From assembly GCA_019113825.1 (NCBI GenBank), contig DXGR01000080.1:28292-92291 (forward strand): DNA of 64,000 bases, written 5' to 3'. Below are positions 19,355-28,542 of this stretch, piece by piece (the stretch's first letter is position 1; the number at the start of each line of letters is the position of its first letter). The notes below the pieces were generated by a model. It searched no databases. It was given only the letters and a program-made list of their open reading frames with translations, and had not been told where the DNA came from. This DNA is from Candidatus Stackebrandtia excrementipullorum. GTDB lineage: Bacteria; Actinomycetota; Actinomycetes; Mycobacteriales; Micromonosporaceae. The translations under genes and the position numbers were made by a program.

Positions 19355-20541
19355 GCACGGCCACCATCGAGCGTCGAGGCCTGCGCCCACGGCGCGACTC
19401 GCTTCCACACCTGGTCAAACCAGGGCTCTTTTATCCGGGCATAGTCGGCGACGTCGTGTGCCCTAGCTGCGATGTCCCGTTTAACGGCGGTGTACTGGTC
19501 ACGCTCGTGCGGGTGCGCCCGCAAAAAATCGCGCATGGCGGTCGCAAAATACGCGCCCTGTGACCCCTCACGGCGCACGTGTATATGGGAGCGGTCGGCC
19601 GGGTCCACGCCGACGTGCATCCTTTTCTCCCAATCACGGCGGTCGGGAGCGAACGGTTTGGGGGTATCGTGGCGAATCGGTATCAATGGAAAACCGGCGG
19701 CCGTCAACCGCTCGGCGAATCCGTCCGCCACCGCCAGGTCCGTCACCGTCATCTGGACATCGATGACGTCCTTCGCCGCCTGCCCCGGAACCGAAGTCGA
19801 TCCTATGTGCTCAATACGTTGAACGTCGTCGCCAAGTAGATACCGAAGCCTCGCGGCCAAGCGATCGAACCTACGCGGCCATTCCGGGTCGTATTCGACC
19901 ACCTCGACCGGCCCCGGCAACCCGACCACCTCGCCGCGTCGCTTCCGTGCCTCGAACACGAGTAGGCGGTCGTGCCACAACCTCGACACCGTCGATTCGG
20001 TGTCTGCCAGATCACCGGAATTGTCGATCACGATATCGGCGATCTTGAGCCTTGTCTCCTCAGCCGCCTGAGCCCGGATACGGGCGGTCGCGGCCTCACG
20101 TTCCACTCCCCTGTCGGCCAGCCGCTGAAGACGCGTCTCCATGTCCGCTGTCACCACCACGACCACATCGAACGTCGACGCCAATCCAACCTCCGCCAGC
20201 AGAGGCACGTCTTGGACCACGATCGCGTCCGCCGGAGCAGCCTCGGTCAACTCGCGGGCTCGCGCGCGCACCCGGGGGTGGATGATCGCCTCCAGGCGCG
20301 ATCGTGCCTCGGCGTCTCCGAATACCAGCCGGGCGATCGCAGCTCGGTCCAATGCACCGTCGGCGCCCACCGCTTCACTCCCGAAGGCAGCGACAATGGC
20401 AGCGATACCGTCGGTGCCGGGCGCCACAACGTCCCTAGCCAACGTGTCGGAATCGATGATCACAGCGCCGTTCTGCGCCAGAAAACGGGCAACGGTACTT
20501 TTCCCCGCTCCCATGCCACCGGTCAGTCCCACATTCAACAC
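19351..20541 (-). CDS. coaE: Dephospho-CoA kinase fused to a GrpB (UPF0157) domain
   Basis: CoaE performs the last step of coenzyme A synthesis, ATP-dependent phosphorylation of dephospho-CoA. The kinase half (residues about 1-200) has the P-loop TGGMGAGKST and the DSDTLARDVV substrate region. The second half (about 215-385) is a GrpB/UPF0157 nucleotidyltransferase-like domain, recognisable by VEYDPEWPRRFDRLAARL and IEHIGSTSVPGQAAKDVID. This fusion is known in actinobacteria, including Mycobacterium; the role of the GrpB half is not well settled. At 396 aa it is full length for the fusion. Confidence 0.95.
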   Translation of the reverse strand: MLNVGLTGGMGAGKSTVARFLAQNGAVIIDSDTLARDVVAPGTDGIAAIVAAFGSEAVGADGALDRAAIARLVFGDAEARSRLEAIIHPRVRARARELTEAAPADAIVVQDVPLLAEVGLASTFDVVVVVTADMETRLQRLADRGVEREAATARIRAQAAEETRLKIADIVIDNSGDLADTESTVSRLWHDRLLVFEARKRRGEVVGLPGPVEVVEYDPEWPRRFDRLAARLRYLLGDDVQRIEHIGSTSVPGQAAKDVIDVQMTVTDLAVADGFAERLTAAGFPLIPIRHDTPKPFAPDRRDWEKRMHVGVDPADRSHIHVRREGSQGAYFATAMRDFLRAHPHERDQYTAVKRDIAARAHDVADYARIKEPWFDQVWKRVAPWAQASTLDGGRA

Positions 20542-20596
20542 GAGCCGATTGTCTCATTCGGTCCGCAGTAGTCGAGTGGACCGTTGGGCAAGCAAC

Positions 20597-20639
20597 GAGC
20601 CCACCCGGGTATCGCAGCCGAGTGGGCTCTTGCCAACTG
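20597..20639. repeat. Inverted repeat between rpsA and coaE
   Basis: GAGCCCAC and GTGGGCTC form an 8-bp stem, extendable with a one-base bulge, in the leader upstream of coaE. It could be a second weak terminator or leader structure. Confidence 0.4.
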
Positions 20640-20715
20640 TTGTGCCGGTGTTGAAGGCGCCCCGTTCAAACACCGGATTCAGCCTATACCTGCTGATCAG
20701 CGGCTTTTACACGGG

Positions 20716-20751
20716 GCCGGGGGCGGCCGGATAATTCCGACCGCCCCCGGC
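20716..20751 (-). terminator. Intrinsic terminator after rpsA
   Basis: GCCGGGGGCGG and CCGCCCCCGGC pair perfectly over 11 bp with a 14-nt loop, about 10 bp downstream of the rpsA stop on the minus strand. Confidence 0.75.
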
Positions 20752-20761
20752 TCAGGTATTT

Positions 20762-22270
20762 CTAGCTACCGGCCAGCTTCTCGCGCAGTGCTGCGAGAGC
20801 CTCGTCGGTGGCCAAGGTCCCCGAGGGGCCCTGGTCGGGCTGCGAAGCCGTCTGAGTCTGCTTCTTCTTCTCAGTCGGCTTGCGCTCGCTCTGGGCGCTC
20901 TCGCCGCCGTCTGCCGGCGGTTCACCGATAACCCGCTCGGCGATCTGGCGACCGTGCTCTTCCCAGCGGGAGCGAGCGTCGGCGTACTGACGCTCCCATT
21001 CCTCGCGAGCCGCGTCGTAGCCGTCCAGCCACTCGCCGGTCTCGGAGTCGAAGCCCTCCGGGTAGATGTAGTTGCCCTGGTCGTCGTACTGAGCGGCCAT
21101 ACCGTACAGCGTCGGGTCGAACGCTTCCTCGTTCTCCACGTACGCTTCGTTGGCCTGCTTCAGCGACAACGAAATCCGCCGCCGGTCCAGGTCGATGTCG
21201 ATGACCTTGACCATCACGTCGCTGCCGACCTCGACGACCTGCTCGGGCACCTCAACGTGGCGCTCGGCCAGCTCGGAGATGTGGACCAGGCCTTCGATGC
21301 CGTCTTCCACGCGAACGAATGCACCGAACGGAACCAGCTTGGTGACCTTGCCGGGCACGATCTGGCCGATGGCGTGAGTACGCGCAAACTGACGCCACGG
21401 GTCTTCCTGGGTCGCCTTCAGCGACAAGGAAACGCGTTCGCGCTCCATGTCGACCTCAAGCACCTCGACCTCGACCTCTTTGCCGACCTCGACGACTTCG
21501 CCCGGGTGGTCGATGTGCTTCCAGGACAGCTCCGACACGTGCACCAGGCCGTCCACGCCGCCCAGGTCGACGAACGCACCGAAGTTGACGATCGAGGACA
21601 CGACGCCCTTGCGGACCTGCCCCTTCGCCAGCTTGTTGAGGAACTCGGTACGAACCTCGGACTGCGTCTGCTCCAGCCAAGAACGACGGGACAGAACCAC
21701 GTTATTACGGTTCTTGTCCAGCTCGATGATCTTGGCTTCCAGCTCCCGGCCGACATAAGGCTGGAGGTCACGAACCCTGCGCATCTCGACCAGCGACGCG
21801 GGAAGGAACCCACGCAGGCCGATGTCGAGGATCAGGCCGCCCTTGACCACCTCGATGACGGAGCCGCGCACGACACCGTCTTCTTCCTTGACCTTCTCGA
21901 TCGTGCCCCATGCGCGCTCGTACTGAGCACGCTTCTTCGACAAGATCAGGCGGCCTTCTTTGTCCTCCTTTTGAAGGACCAGCGCCTCAACGTGGTCACC
22001 GGTGGATACGACTTCCGCCGGGTCTACGTCGTGCTTAATTGACAATTCGCGGGAGGGGATCACACCCTCGGTCTTGTAGCCGATGTCGAGCAGGACCTCG
22101 TCCCGGTCGACTTTGACTACGGTGCCTTCAACGATGTCGCCGTCGTTGAAGTACTTGATGGTCTCGTCGATCGCGGCGAGGAGGGCTTCCTCACTACCAA
22201 GGTCGTCGACGGCGACCTGGGGGCCGTTTTCGGCGGCGGTGCTCGAGGTGGCCTCGATGCTGCTCGTCAT
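20762..22270 (-). CDS. rpsA: 30S ribosomal protein S1 (RpsA)
   Basis: S1 binds mRNA and promotes translation initiation on structured or weak-SD messages. The 502-aa protein from the ATG at 22270 (MTSSIEATSS) carries four S1 repeats, the usual actinobacterial number. Examples are GDIVEGTVVKVDRDEVLLDIGYKTEG, VKGGLILDIGLRGFLPAS, VNFGAFVDLGGVDGLVHVSEL and VPFGAFVRVEDGIEGLVHISEL. A Lys/Gln-rich low-complexity tail follows. A GGAG Shine-Dalgarno precedes this ATG; the 19 residues added by the track start (22327) are poorly coding. Confidence 0.97.
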   Translation of the reverse strand: MTSSIEATSSTAAENGPQVAVDDLGSEEALLAAIDETIKYFNDGDIVEGTVVKVDRDEVLLDIGYKTEGVIPSRELSIKHDVDPAEVVSTGDHVEALVLQKEDKEGRLILSKKRAQYERAWGTIEKVKEEDGVVRGSVIEVVKGGLILDIGLRGFLPASLVEMRRVRDLQPYVGRELEAKIIELDKNRNNVVLSRRSWLEQTQSEVRTEFLNKLAKGQVRKGVVSSIVNFGAFVDLGGVDGLVHVSELSWKHIDHPGEVVEVGKEVEVEVLEVDMERERVSLSLKATQEDPWRQFARTHAIGQIVPGKVTKLVPFGAFVRVEDGIEGLVHISELAERHVEVPEQVVEVGSDVMVKVIDIDLDRRRISLSLKQANEAYVENEEAFDPTLYGMAAQYDDQGNYIYPEGFDSETGEWLDGYDAAREEWERQYADARSRWEEHGRQIAERVIGEPPADGGESAQSERKPTEKKKQTQTASQPDQGPSGTLATDEALAALREKLAGS

Positions 22271-22504
22271 GTGGGTTGGTGCTCCGGTTACTGGTGGTCT
22301 CTCGTTGCCTGTGTGCGGGGCCGTCACCTGAAAACACGTCAGATGGTGTAGACCTACTCCATGCCGAGGCCACCGGCTCCCACGATCGCACCCACCAGCC
22401 TACCGTGTCTTCACGTACCACACGCACTCGCACCCGGTCTCAACCCGATCCGTATTGCGCGCGTCACCTGGCGGTCATCACCGGCAGATGATTCAAGTTC
22501 ACTC

Positions 22505-25201
22505 TTAGTGAGCTGCGGCATCCCAATCACGCCCAAACCCGACCGATACATCCAACGGGACGGCAAGCTTGGCAGCCGCCGACATCCGGTCTCGCACAAG
22601 GATCTCCACTGCTTCCTCCTCCCCGGCGGCAACCTCGAGCACGAGTTCGTCGTGCACCTGCAGCAACAGGCGAGAGCGGTGACCGGCCTCCTGCAACGCC
22701 TCCTCAACCCGCAACATCGCGATTTTTACGATGTCGGCCGCGCTGCCCTGTATCGGCGCGTTCAACGCCGCACGTTCGGCCATCTCACGCCGCTGACGAT
22801 TGTCGCTGGACAGATCGGGCAGATAGCGGCGTCGCCCGAACATCGTCTCGGTGTAGCCGCGACGGCGCGCCTCGTCGACCACGGAGCGCAGATAGTCGCG
22901 CACGCCACCGAACCTGTCGAAGTATTCGGTCATCAAGCCGCGGGCCTCCTCCGGCGTGATGCCCAACTGTTGGGACAGGCCATATGCGGACAGTCCGTAC
23001 GCCAACCCATACGACATTGCCTTGATTCGTCGTCGCTGTTCGGCATCCACGGCTGCCGCCTCGACGCCGAACACCCTGGACGCCACAGTGGTGTGAAGGT
23101 CCTCACCGGAATTGAAGGCGCCGATCAGGCCGTCGTCGGCAGACAGGTGCGCCATGATCCGCATTTCGATCTGGCTGTAGTCACACGTCATGAGCGACGC
23201 GTGGTCTCCGGAGACGACGAACCCCTTACGGATACGACGCCCCGCTTCGGTGCGTACCGGAATGTTCTGGAGGTTGGGATCCGAGGACGACAGTCGCCCT
23301 GTGGCGGCAACCGTTTGATGAAACGTGGTGTGAATGCGGCCGTCATCGGCAACGGCGGCCAACAGTCCGTCGACGGTCTGTTTGAGTTTTTCCACATCTC
23401 GGTGACGGAGAATCGCTTCCAGGACCGGGTGTTGCGTCTTGGCGTACAGGCTCGCCAACGCCTCTGCGTCGGTGGTGTATCCGGTTTTGGTCCGCTTCGT
23501 CTTCGGCATTTCCAACTGATCGAACAGGATCTCCTGCAGCTGTTTGGGTGACCGCAGATTGAACTGCCTGTCGACCGCGGTGTGGGCCGCTTCCACGGCC
23601 TCTGCGGCTTGACGCGCAAACGAATCCGCCAGATCACGTAGGTGCTCGACATCGGCACCGATCCCCTTTATCTCCATGTCGGCGAGAACCGTCAGCACGG
23701 GGAGCTCCATGTCGCTCAAGAGGTCCGCGACGCCGTGGGAGTGCAGCTGGTCGATCAACGCGGTCGCCAGGTCGCGCACGGCCGTTGCGCGTCGCGCCAA
23801 ACGCGCCGCCGCGCGCGGCCCGTCGTCCTCCAGACCGGCCAACGTGGGCTGAACGTCGTCGGTTTCCGCCGATTCCAACCGCCGTCCGAGGTACCTCTCC
23901 GTCAGAAGCTCCAAACCATACGAACGCATATCGGGACGGATGAGATAGGCGGCCAACGCCGTGTCACACACCAACCCCGCCAAGCGCCATCCCATGTTCG
24001 GTGCCGCCCACAGGAGACGTTTGGCCTCGTGGGTAACCTTGTGGACATCGGGGTCGGCCAACCAGGCCAACCAAGCCCGTTCGTCTTCCGGATCGAATCG
24101 GGCGGGGTCGCACCATACCTCTTCGCCGGGCGCGGCCAGAGCGATCGCCTCCACGTTTCCGGTGCCGTGAGAAAATCGGCCCTCGACGACGAGCCCGACG
24201 GGCTCGGAACGGTCCAACCCCGCCAGCCACGTCGAGAGCCCTCCCGGCTCCAGCATTGTCAACCGAGCCTCCACCGGGGGCGGCCCCACGGGTTCGATCG
24301 CTTCACCGATTCGGCGATCGCCGAGTTGAGCACGGAGTCGGTCCTGAAGTGTCACGAACTCCAACGCCTCGAACAGCTCCGCCGTCGACGCGGCGTCCCA
24401 TCCCTCCCATCGCAGACCTCCGACCTCTGTGGGCAAGACCAGGTCGGTGACCAGCCGGTTGATCTGGGCGTTACGAAGTACATCGGACAGGTGGGCTCGA
24501 AGGTTTTCACCGGCCTTGCCCTTGATTTTGTCCGCCGCAGCCACCACACCGTCCAGGCCCTCGTAGGCGGCAATCCACTTTGCCGCCGTCTTGGGTCCGA
24601 CGCCGGGGACACCCGGGAGGTTGTCACTCTTCTCCCCCACCAACGCGGCGAGATCACGGTAACGGCCGGGAGGCACACCATATTTCTCTTCGACCGCCGC
24701 CGGTGTCATGCGTTTCAACTCGGAGACGCCCTTGACCGGGTACAAGACGGTCACGTCGTCGGTCACCAGTTGAAACGCGTCACGGTCGCCCGAACAGATC
24801 AAAGTTTCGAATCCGGCGTGGCCGGCCTGCGTCGCAAGCGTGGCCAGAATGTCGTCGGCCTCGTATCCCTCCAGTGTCAGCCAGTGGACACCCACCGCGT
24901 CCAACACCTGTTGAATCAGCGGTATCTGCGACTTGAACTCGTCGGGAGTGGCCTGTCGCCCATCCTTGTATTCGGGATACTGCTCAGTTCGGAAGGACTT
25001 GCGCGACACGTCGAAGGCGACCGCGACGTGGGTCGGCACCTCGTCTCGAAGCACGTTGATCAGCATCGAGGTGAACCCGTACGCCGCGTTCGTCGTCTGT
25101 CCCGTCGTGGTGGAGAAGTTCTCCGCGGGCAATGCGAAGAAGGCTCTGTAGGCCATCGAGTGGCCGTCGATCAGCAGCAGACGGGGAGGATTCTGTGTCA
25201 C
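22505..25201 (-). CDS. polA: DNA polymerase I (PolA)
   Basis: PolA (898 aa) processes Okazaki fragments and fills repair gaps. The N-terminal 5'-3' exonuclease/FEN domain (residues about 1-300) shows LLLIDGHSMAYRAFFALP and EGYEADDILATLA. The polymerase domain shows DYSQIEMRIMAHLS, RRRIKAMSYGLAYGLSAYGL and LLLQVHDELVLE (motif C). The central exonuclease-like domain lacks the expected DxE, NxxxD and YxxxD residues, so 3'-5' proofreading is probably absent, as known for mycobacterial PolA. The shared 200-bp gap with the divergent livK gene holds both promoters. Confidence 0.97.
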   Translation of the reverse strand: MTQNPPRLLLIDGHSMAYRAFFALPAENFSTTTGQTTNAAYGFTSMLINVLRDEVPTHVAVAFDVSRKSFRTEQYPEYKDGRQATPDEFKSQIPLIQQVLDAVGVHWLTLEGYEADDILATLATQAGHAGFETLICSGDRDAFQLVTDDVTVLYPVKGVSELKRMTPAAVEEKYGVPPGRYRDLAALVGEKSDNLPGVPGVGPKTAAKWIAAYEGLDGVVAAADKIKGKAGENLRAHLSDVLRNAQINRLVTDLVLPTEVGGLRWEGWDAASTAELFEALEFVTLQDRLRAQLGDRRIGEAIEPVGPPPVEARLTMLEPGGLSTWLAGLDRSEPVGLVVEGRFSHGTGNVEAIALAAPGEEVWCDPARFDPEDERAWLAWLADPDVHKVTHEAKRLLWAAPNMGWRLAGLVCDTALAAYLIRPDMRSYGLELLTERYLGRRLESAETDDVQPTLAGLEDDGPRAAARLARRATAVRDLATALIDQLHSHGVADLLSDMELPVLTVLADMEIKGIGADVEHLRDLADSFARQAAEAVEAAHTAVDRQFNLRSPKQLQEILFDQLEMPKTKRTKTGYTTDAEALASLYAKTQHPVLEAILRHRDVEKLKQTVDGLLAAVADDGRIHTTFHQTVAATGRLSSSDPNLQNIPVRTEAGRRIRKGFVVSGDHASLMTCDYSQIEMRIMAHLSADDGLIGAFNSGEDLHTTVASRVFGVEAAAVDAEQRRRIKAMSYGLAYGLSAYGLSQQLGITPEEARGLMTEYFDRFGGVRDYLRSVVDEARRRGYTETMFGRRRYLPDLSSDNRQRREMAERAALNAPIQGSAADIVKIAMLRVEEALQEAGHRSRLLLQVHDELVLEVAAGEEEAVEILVRDRMSAAAKLAVPLDVSVGFGRDWDAAAH

Positions 25202-25410
25202 GGGATCAGACTTTATCGGTCACGACCGACACCATCGATGGCGACGCCGACAGCATCATCACAACTACATAACTCTATGCGTAAATCAGGGTGGCGCGGT
25301 GGTCTCAGGACACCGACTCGTATTAGGTTGTCATCCACGTCACAATGTGACCGCGCGCGTTGATCTTCGCGCGTTTTGCCTGACTAACGCGACCTCAAGG
25401 AGACCACTCA

Positions 25411-26661
25411 ATGACTCGCTCACGCTTCGCCTGGCGCGGCATCGCAGTCGCCGCCGCAGCGTCGCTCGCGTTGACCGCCTGCGGTGGCAGCAACGGGGAC
25501 AACGGCAACGGCGACGAGGTACCCGAAGGCGACGGTGTCCTACGAATCGGCACCATCCTGCCCCAGACCGGAACCCTTGCCTTCCTTGGTCCTCCCGAAT
25601 TCGCCGGCGTCGATCTCGCCGCTCAGGAAATCAACGAAGCCGGCGGTGTCCTTGGTAATGATGTGGTGATCAGCCACAAGGACTCCGGTGACACCTCCAC
25701 CGACGTCGCCAACCAGTCGGCGGACGCGCACATCAGTGAGGGTGCCGACGTCATCATCGGTGCAGCCTCCTCGGCGGTGTCGTTCAACATCATGGCCAAG
25801 CTCAACTCCAACGAGATCATCCAGATTTCTCCGGCGAACACCTCGCCCGCTTTCACCACAGACCCGGATGCGGCGTACTACTACCGCACCGCTCCCTCGG
25901 ACGTGATTCAAGGCCGCGTGCTCGCCGACGAGATCATCGCCGACGGCCACTCCAGTGTCGCCATTCTTGCGTTGCAGGACTCCTACGGCACGGGCCTTGC
26001 CGACGAGGTTGAGAAAAACATCGAAGGCGCCGGCGGCGAGGTCGTCATGAAGCAGATCTACGACCCGCAGGCAGCCGAGTTCAGTGCCGAGGTCGGTGAA
26101 GTCGGCGCCTCCGACGCGGATGCGCTCGTGCTCATCACCTTTGAAGAACTGACCAACCTGGGACCTCAGTTGTCCGAGGCCGGTTATGGGCCGTCCGAAC
26201 TGGGCTGGTACCTCGTGGACGGCAACCTGTCCAACTACGGCGACAGTCTTCCGGAGGGCATGCTGGAAGAAGCCAAGGGAACCAAACCCGCCGTCGACAC
26301 CGGCGACGACTTCCAGGAACGCCTGCTCAAGATCAACCCGGAACTGGGCGACTTCACCTACGCGGCCGAGTCCTACGACGCCGCGATCATCGCCGCCCTG
26401 GCCGCCGAGGCTGCCGGTAGCGATCACCCCAACGCCATCAAGACCGAGATGGTCAATGTGACGAGGGACGGCGAGAAGTGCACGACCTTTGCCGACTGCA
26501 AGGCTCTCCTTGAGGACGGTGCCGACATCGACTACGACGGTGTCTCCGGCCCGATCGAATGGACCGAGGACGGCGACATCTCCGTGGGCAGCATCGGTGT
26601 CTACGAATACGGCGCCGACAACAACTACGAAGTCCTGGGTTACCGGGAAGGTTCGCTGTAA
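25411..26661 (+). CDS. livK: Branched-chain amino-acid-type ABC transporter substrate-binding lipoprotein
   Basis: A 416-aa periplasmic-binding-protein type I receptor. A lipoprotein signal ends in the lipobox LTAC with the acylated Cys near residue 24, followed by a Gly/Asn/Asp linker. The LivK/Leu-Ile-Val-binding fold is seen from IGTILPQTGTLAFLGPPEFAGVDLAAQEINEAGG onward. An AAGGAGA Shine-Dalgarno lies upstream. Its permeases and ATPases (livH, livM, livG, livF) are encoded nearby on the opposite strand and converge on it, so receptor and translocator are separate transcription units. The ligand class follows from the family; the exact ligand is not proven. Confidence 0.92.
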   Translation: MTRSRFAWRGIAVAAAASLALTACGGSNGDNGNGDEVPEGDGVLRIGTILPQTGTLAFLGPPEFAGVDLAAQEINEAGGVLGNDVVISHKDSGDTSTDVANQSADAHISEGADVIIGAASSAVSFNIMAKLNSNEIIQISPANTSPAFTTDPDAAYYYRTAPSDVIQGRVLADEIIADGHSSVAILALQDSYGTGLADEVEKNIEGAGGEVVMKQIYDPQAAEFSAEVGEVGASDADALVLITFEELTNLGPQLSEAGYGPSELGWYLVDGNLSNYGDSLPEGMLEEAKGTKPAVDTGDDFQERLLKINPELGDFTYAAESYDAAIIAALAAEAAGSDHPNAIKTEMVNVTRDGEKCTTFADCKALLEDGADIDYDGVSGPIEWTEDGDISVGSIGVYEYGADNNYEVLGYREGSL

Positions 26662-26688
26662 CCCACGGGCCGATAAACCGTAAACACC

Positions 26689-26723
26689 GTGGCCCGACCG
26701 GCCCCCCTCGCCGGTCGGGCCAC
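26689..26723 (+). terminator. Intrinsic terminator after livK
   Basis: GTGGCCCGACCGG and CCGGTCGGGCCAC form a perfect 13-bp stem with a 9-nt loop, followed by ATTTGTG. It sits 28 bp after the livK stop. Confidence 0.85.
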
Positions 26724-26755
26724 ATTTGTGTCCTCAGCGCTTCTCCGGCAACGAC

Positions 26756-26794
26756 AAACGCCTTGTACGGGAAGGTGTCCCGTACAAGGCGTTT
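26756..26794 (-). terminator. Intrinsic terminator after livF
   Basis: AAACGCCTTGTACGGGA and TCCCGTACAAGGCGTTT pair perfectly over 17 bp with a 5-nt loop. It lies 10 bp beyond the livF stop on the minus strand and ends the livHMGF operon. Confidence 0.85.
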
Positions 26795-26803
26795 GAAACG
26801 GAC

Positions 26804-27649
26804 TTACCTGGCCTTGGCCAACGTTCCCAGGTAGAGCTCGATCACCTTCGGGTCGTTGACGAGGTCGGCCCCCGAGGCCGTGTAGGCGTTACGTCCCTGG
26901 TCCAGGACATAACCGCGATCACAGATCTGCAGGCAACGGCGTGCGTTCTGCTCCACCATCACCACGGTCACTCCGGCGCTGTTGATTTGCTTCGTCTGGT
27001 AGAAGACCTCGTCCTGCATCATCGGGGACAACCCGGCCGACGGTTCGTCCAACAGCAGTACCGACGGATTCATCATCAGGGCGCGGGCCATAGCCACCAT
27101 CTGGCGTTCACCACCCGACAGAGAGCCCGCCCGTTGCTTGCGCTGCTTGGCCAACACGGGAAACAGGTCGGTTACGAATCCGAACCGTTCGGCGAACTTC
27201 TTGGGTTTCAGGTAGGTGCCCATCTCGAGGTTTTCCTCGATGGTCAGTTGCCCGAACACGTTGTTGGTCTGTGGGACGTACCCGACACCACGCGGAACCA
27301 GTGAATGGGCCTTGAGGTTCGTGATCTGTTCACCACGCAACCTGATCGCACCCTGACGAACACGGACCATACCGAACATCGACTTCAACAACGTCGACTT
27401 CCCGGCGCCGTTGGGACCGATGATCCCGATGAGCTCGCCTTCTTTCGCGTACAGGTCCGCGCCGTGCAGGATATCGACCTCCGGCGAGTAGCCTGCGTAG
27501 ATCTCATCGACGACCACGAGCGCGTCCTTGGACTGTTCCACGTGTTCGGAACGGTCGATCTGTTGGATGCCGGCGGTGTCGTCCTCCAGCTCGGCCTGCG
27601 TCAGCTCTTCCCCGGTGTCGTCAACCGGCGTCGACTTGTCATCGGTCAC
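26804..27649 (-). CDS. livF: Branched-chain amino acid ABC transporter ATP-binding protein LivF
   Basis: A 281-aa ABC ATPase. Walker A is GPNGAGKST, the signature is LSGGERQMVAMARAL and Walker B is VLLLDEP. The order of genes and the GYSPEVDILHGADLYAKEGELIGIIGPNG start of the nucleotide-binding domain fit LivF. An acidic N-terminal extension of about 45 residues precedes the domain, which is longer than usual. It overlaps livG by 4 bp. Confidence 0.93.
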   Translation of the reverse strand: MTDDKSTPVDDTGEELTQAELEDDTAGIQQIDRSEHVEQSKDALVVVDEIYAGYSPEVDILHGADLYAKEGELIGIIGPNGAGKSTLLKSMFGMVRVRQGAIRLRGEQITNLKAHSLVPRGVGYVPQTNNVFGQLTIEENLEMGTYLKPKKFAERFGFVTDLFPVLAKQRKQRAGSLSGGERQMVAMARALMMNPSVLLLDEPSAGLSPMMQDEVFYQTKQINSAGVTVVMVEQNARRCLQICDRGYVLDQGRNAYTASGADLVNDPKVIELYLGTLAKAR

Positions 27650-28542
27650 GACTCATCACCCTCGTTCGGAACATCGGAGGTTTCAGCACCGTCGTGGTGC
27701 TGTCCCAAGTAGGCGTCGATCACTGCAGAGTCGGCCATGACCGCAGAGGGCGGTCCTTCGGCGATGACGGCTCCCTGACCCATCACCACGACCCAGTCGC
27801 TGATGTCGTGCACCATGTCCATGTCGTGTTCGACGAACAGGACCGTCATGCCTTCTTCACGCAGTTCCTTGACGTGGCCCAGCAACGACTGCGTCAACGC
27901 AGGGTTGACGCCCGCCATCGGCTCGTCCAGCATCACCATCGACGGATTCGCCATCAACGCTCGGGCCATTTCGAGTAGCTTTCGTTGACCACCCGAAAGG
28001 CTTCCGGCGAAATCGCGGTATTTGGTGTCGAGCTTGAAGCGTTCGAGCAGTTCCATGGCACGCTCACGGTTAGCGTTTTCCTGTGATGCCCAGGCAAAGG
28101 GCATGAGGCTCTGCCAGAAGCTTTCACCCGCTTGACCGCCGGCACCCAACAGCATGTTGTCCAACACGGTCATCCGGGACAGTGCCTTTGTCAGCTGGAA
28201 CGTCCTGATCATGCCGCTTCGCGCCACTTGGTGGGCGCGACGTCCGGCGAGGGACCGCCCTTCAAACGACCACATACCGGTATCGGGCTTGTCGAACCCG
28301 GTCAACAGGTTGAAGAGAGTGGTCTTCCCGGCTCCGTTGGGACCGATAAGGGCGGTAATCGCTCCACGCTGGATCTCCAAGTGGTCGACGTTGACAGCCT
28401 TCAAACCACCAAACGACCGCGTTACCTTGTCGGCCACCAGGATCGAGTCCGCTTTCGCCGCACCGGGCACCGGGTCAACCGCCGCCAACGCCGCGGTCGC
28501 GCGCGCTTTCGCGGTCATGGTCGTCGTCTCGTCACCGGACAT
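27646..28542 (-). CDS. livG: Branched-chain amino acid ABC transporter ATP-binding protein LivG
   Basis: A 298-aa ABC ATPase with Walker A GPNGAGKTT, signature LSGGQRKLLEMARAL and Walker B MVMLDEP. The LivG-typical NLLTGFDKPDTG segment follows Walker A. It overlaps both livM (11 bp) and livF (4 bp), so the operon is translationally coupled. It begins with about 30 extra residues before ADKVTRSFGGLKAV. Confidence 0.93.
   Translation of the reverse strand: MSGDETTTMTAKARATAALAAVDPVPGAAKADSILVADKVTRSFGGLKAVNVDHLEIQRGAITALIGPNGAGKTTLFNLLTGFDKPDTGMWSFEGRSLAGRRAHQVARSGMIRTFQLTKALSRMTVLDNMLLGAGGQAGESFWQSLMPFAWASQENANRERAMELLERFKLDTKYRDFAGSLSGGQRKLLEMARALMANPSMVMLDEPMAGVNPALTQSLLGHVKELREEGMTVLFVEHDMDMVHDISDWVVVMGQGAVIAEGPPSAVMADSAVIDAYLGQHHDGAETSDVPNEGDES

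Noticed and set aside
23642-25363. 573-aa plus-strand ORF opposite polA
   Set aside because: A long open frame on the opposite strand of a high-GC gene. PolA motifs settle the coding strand.
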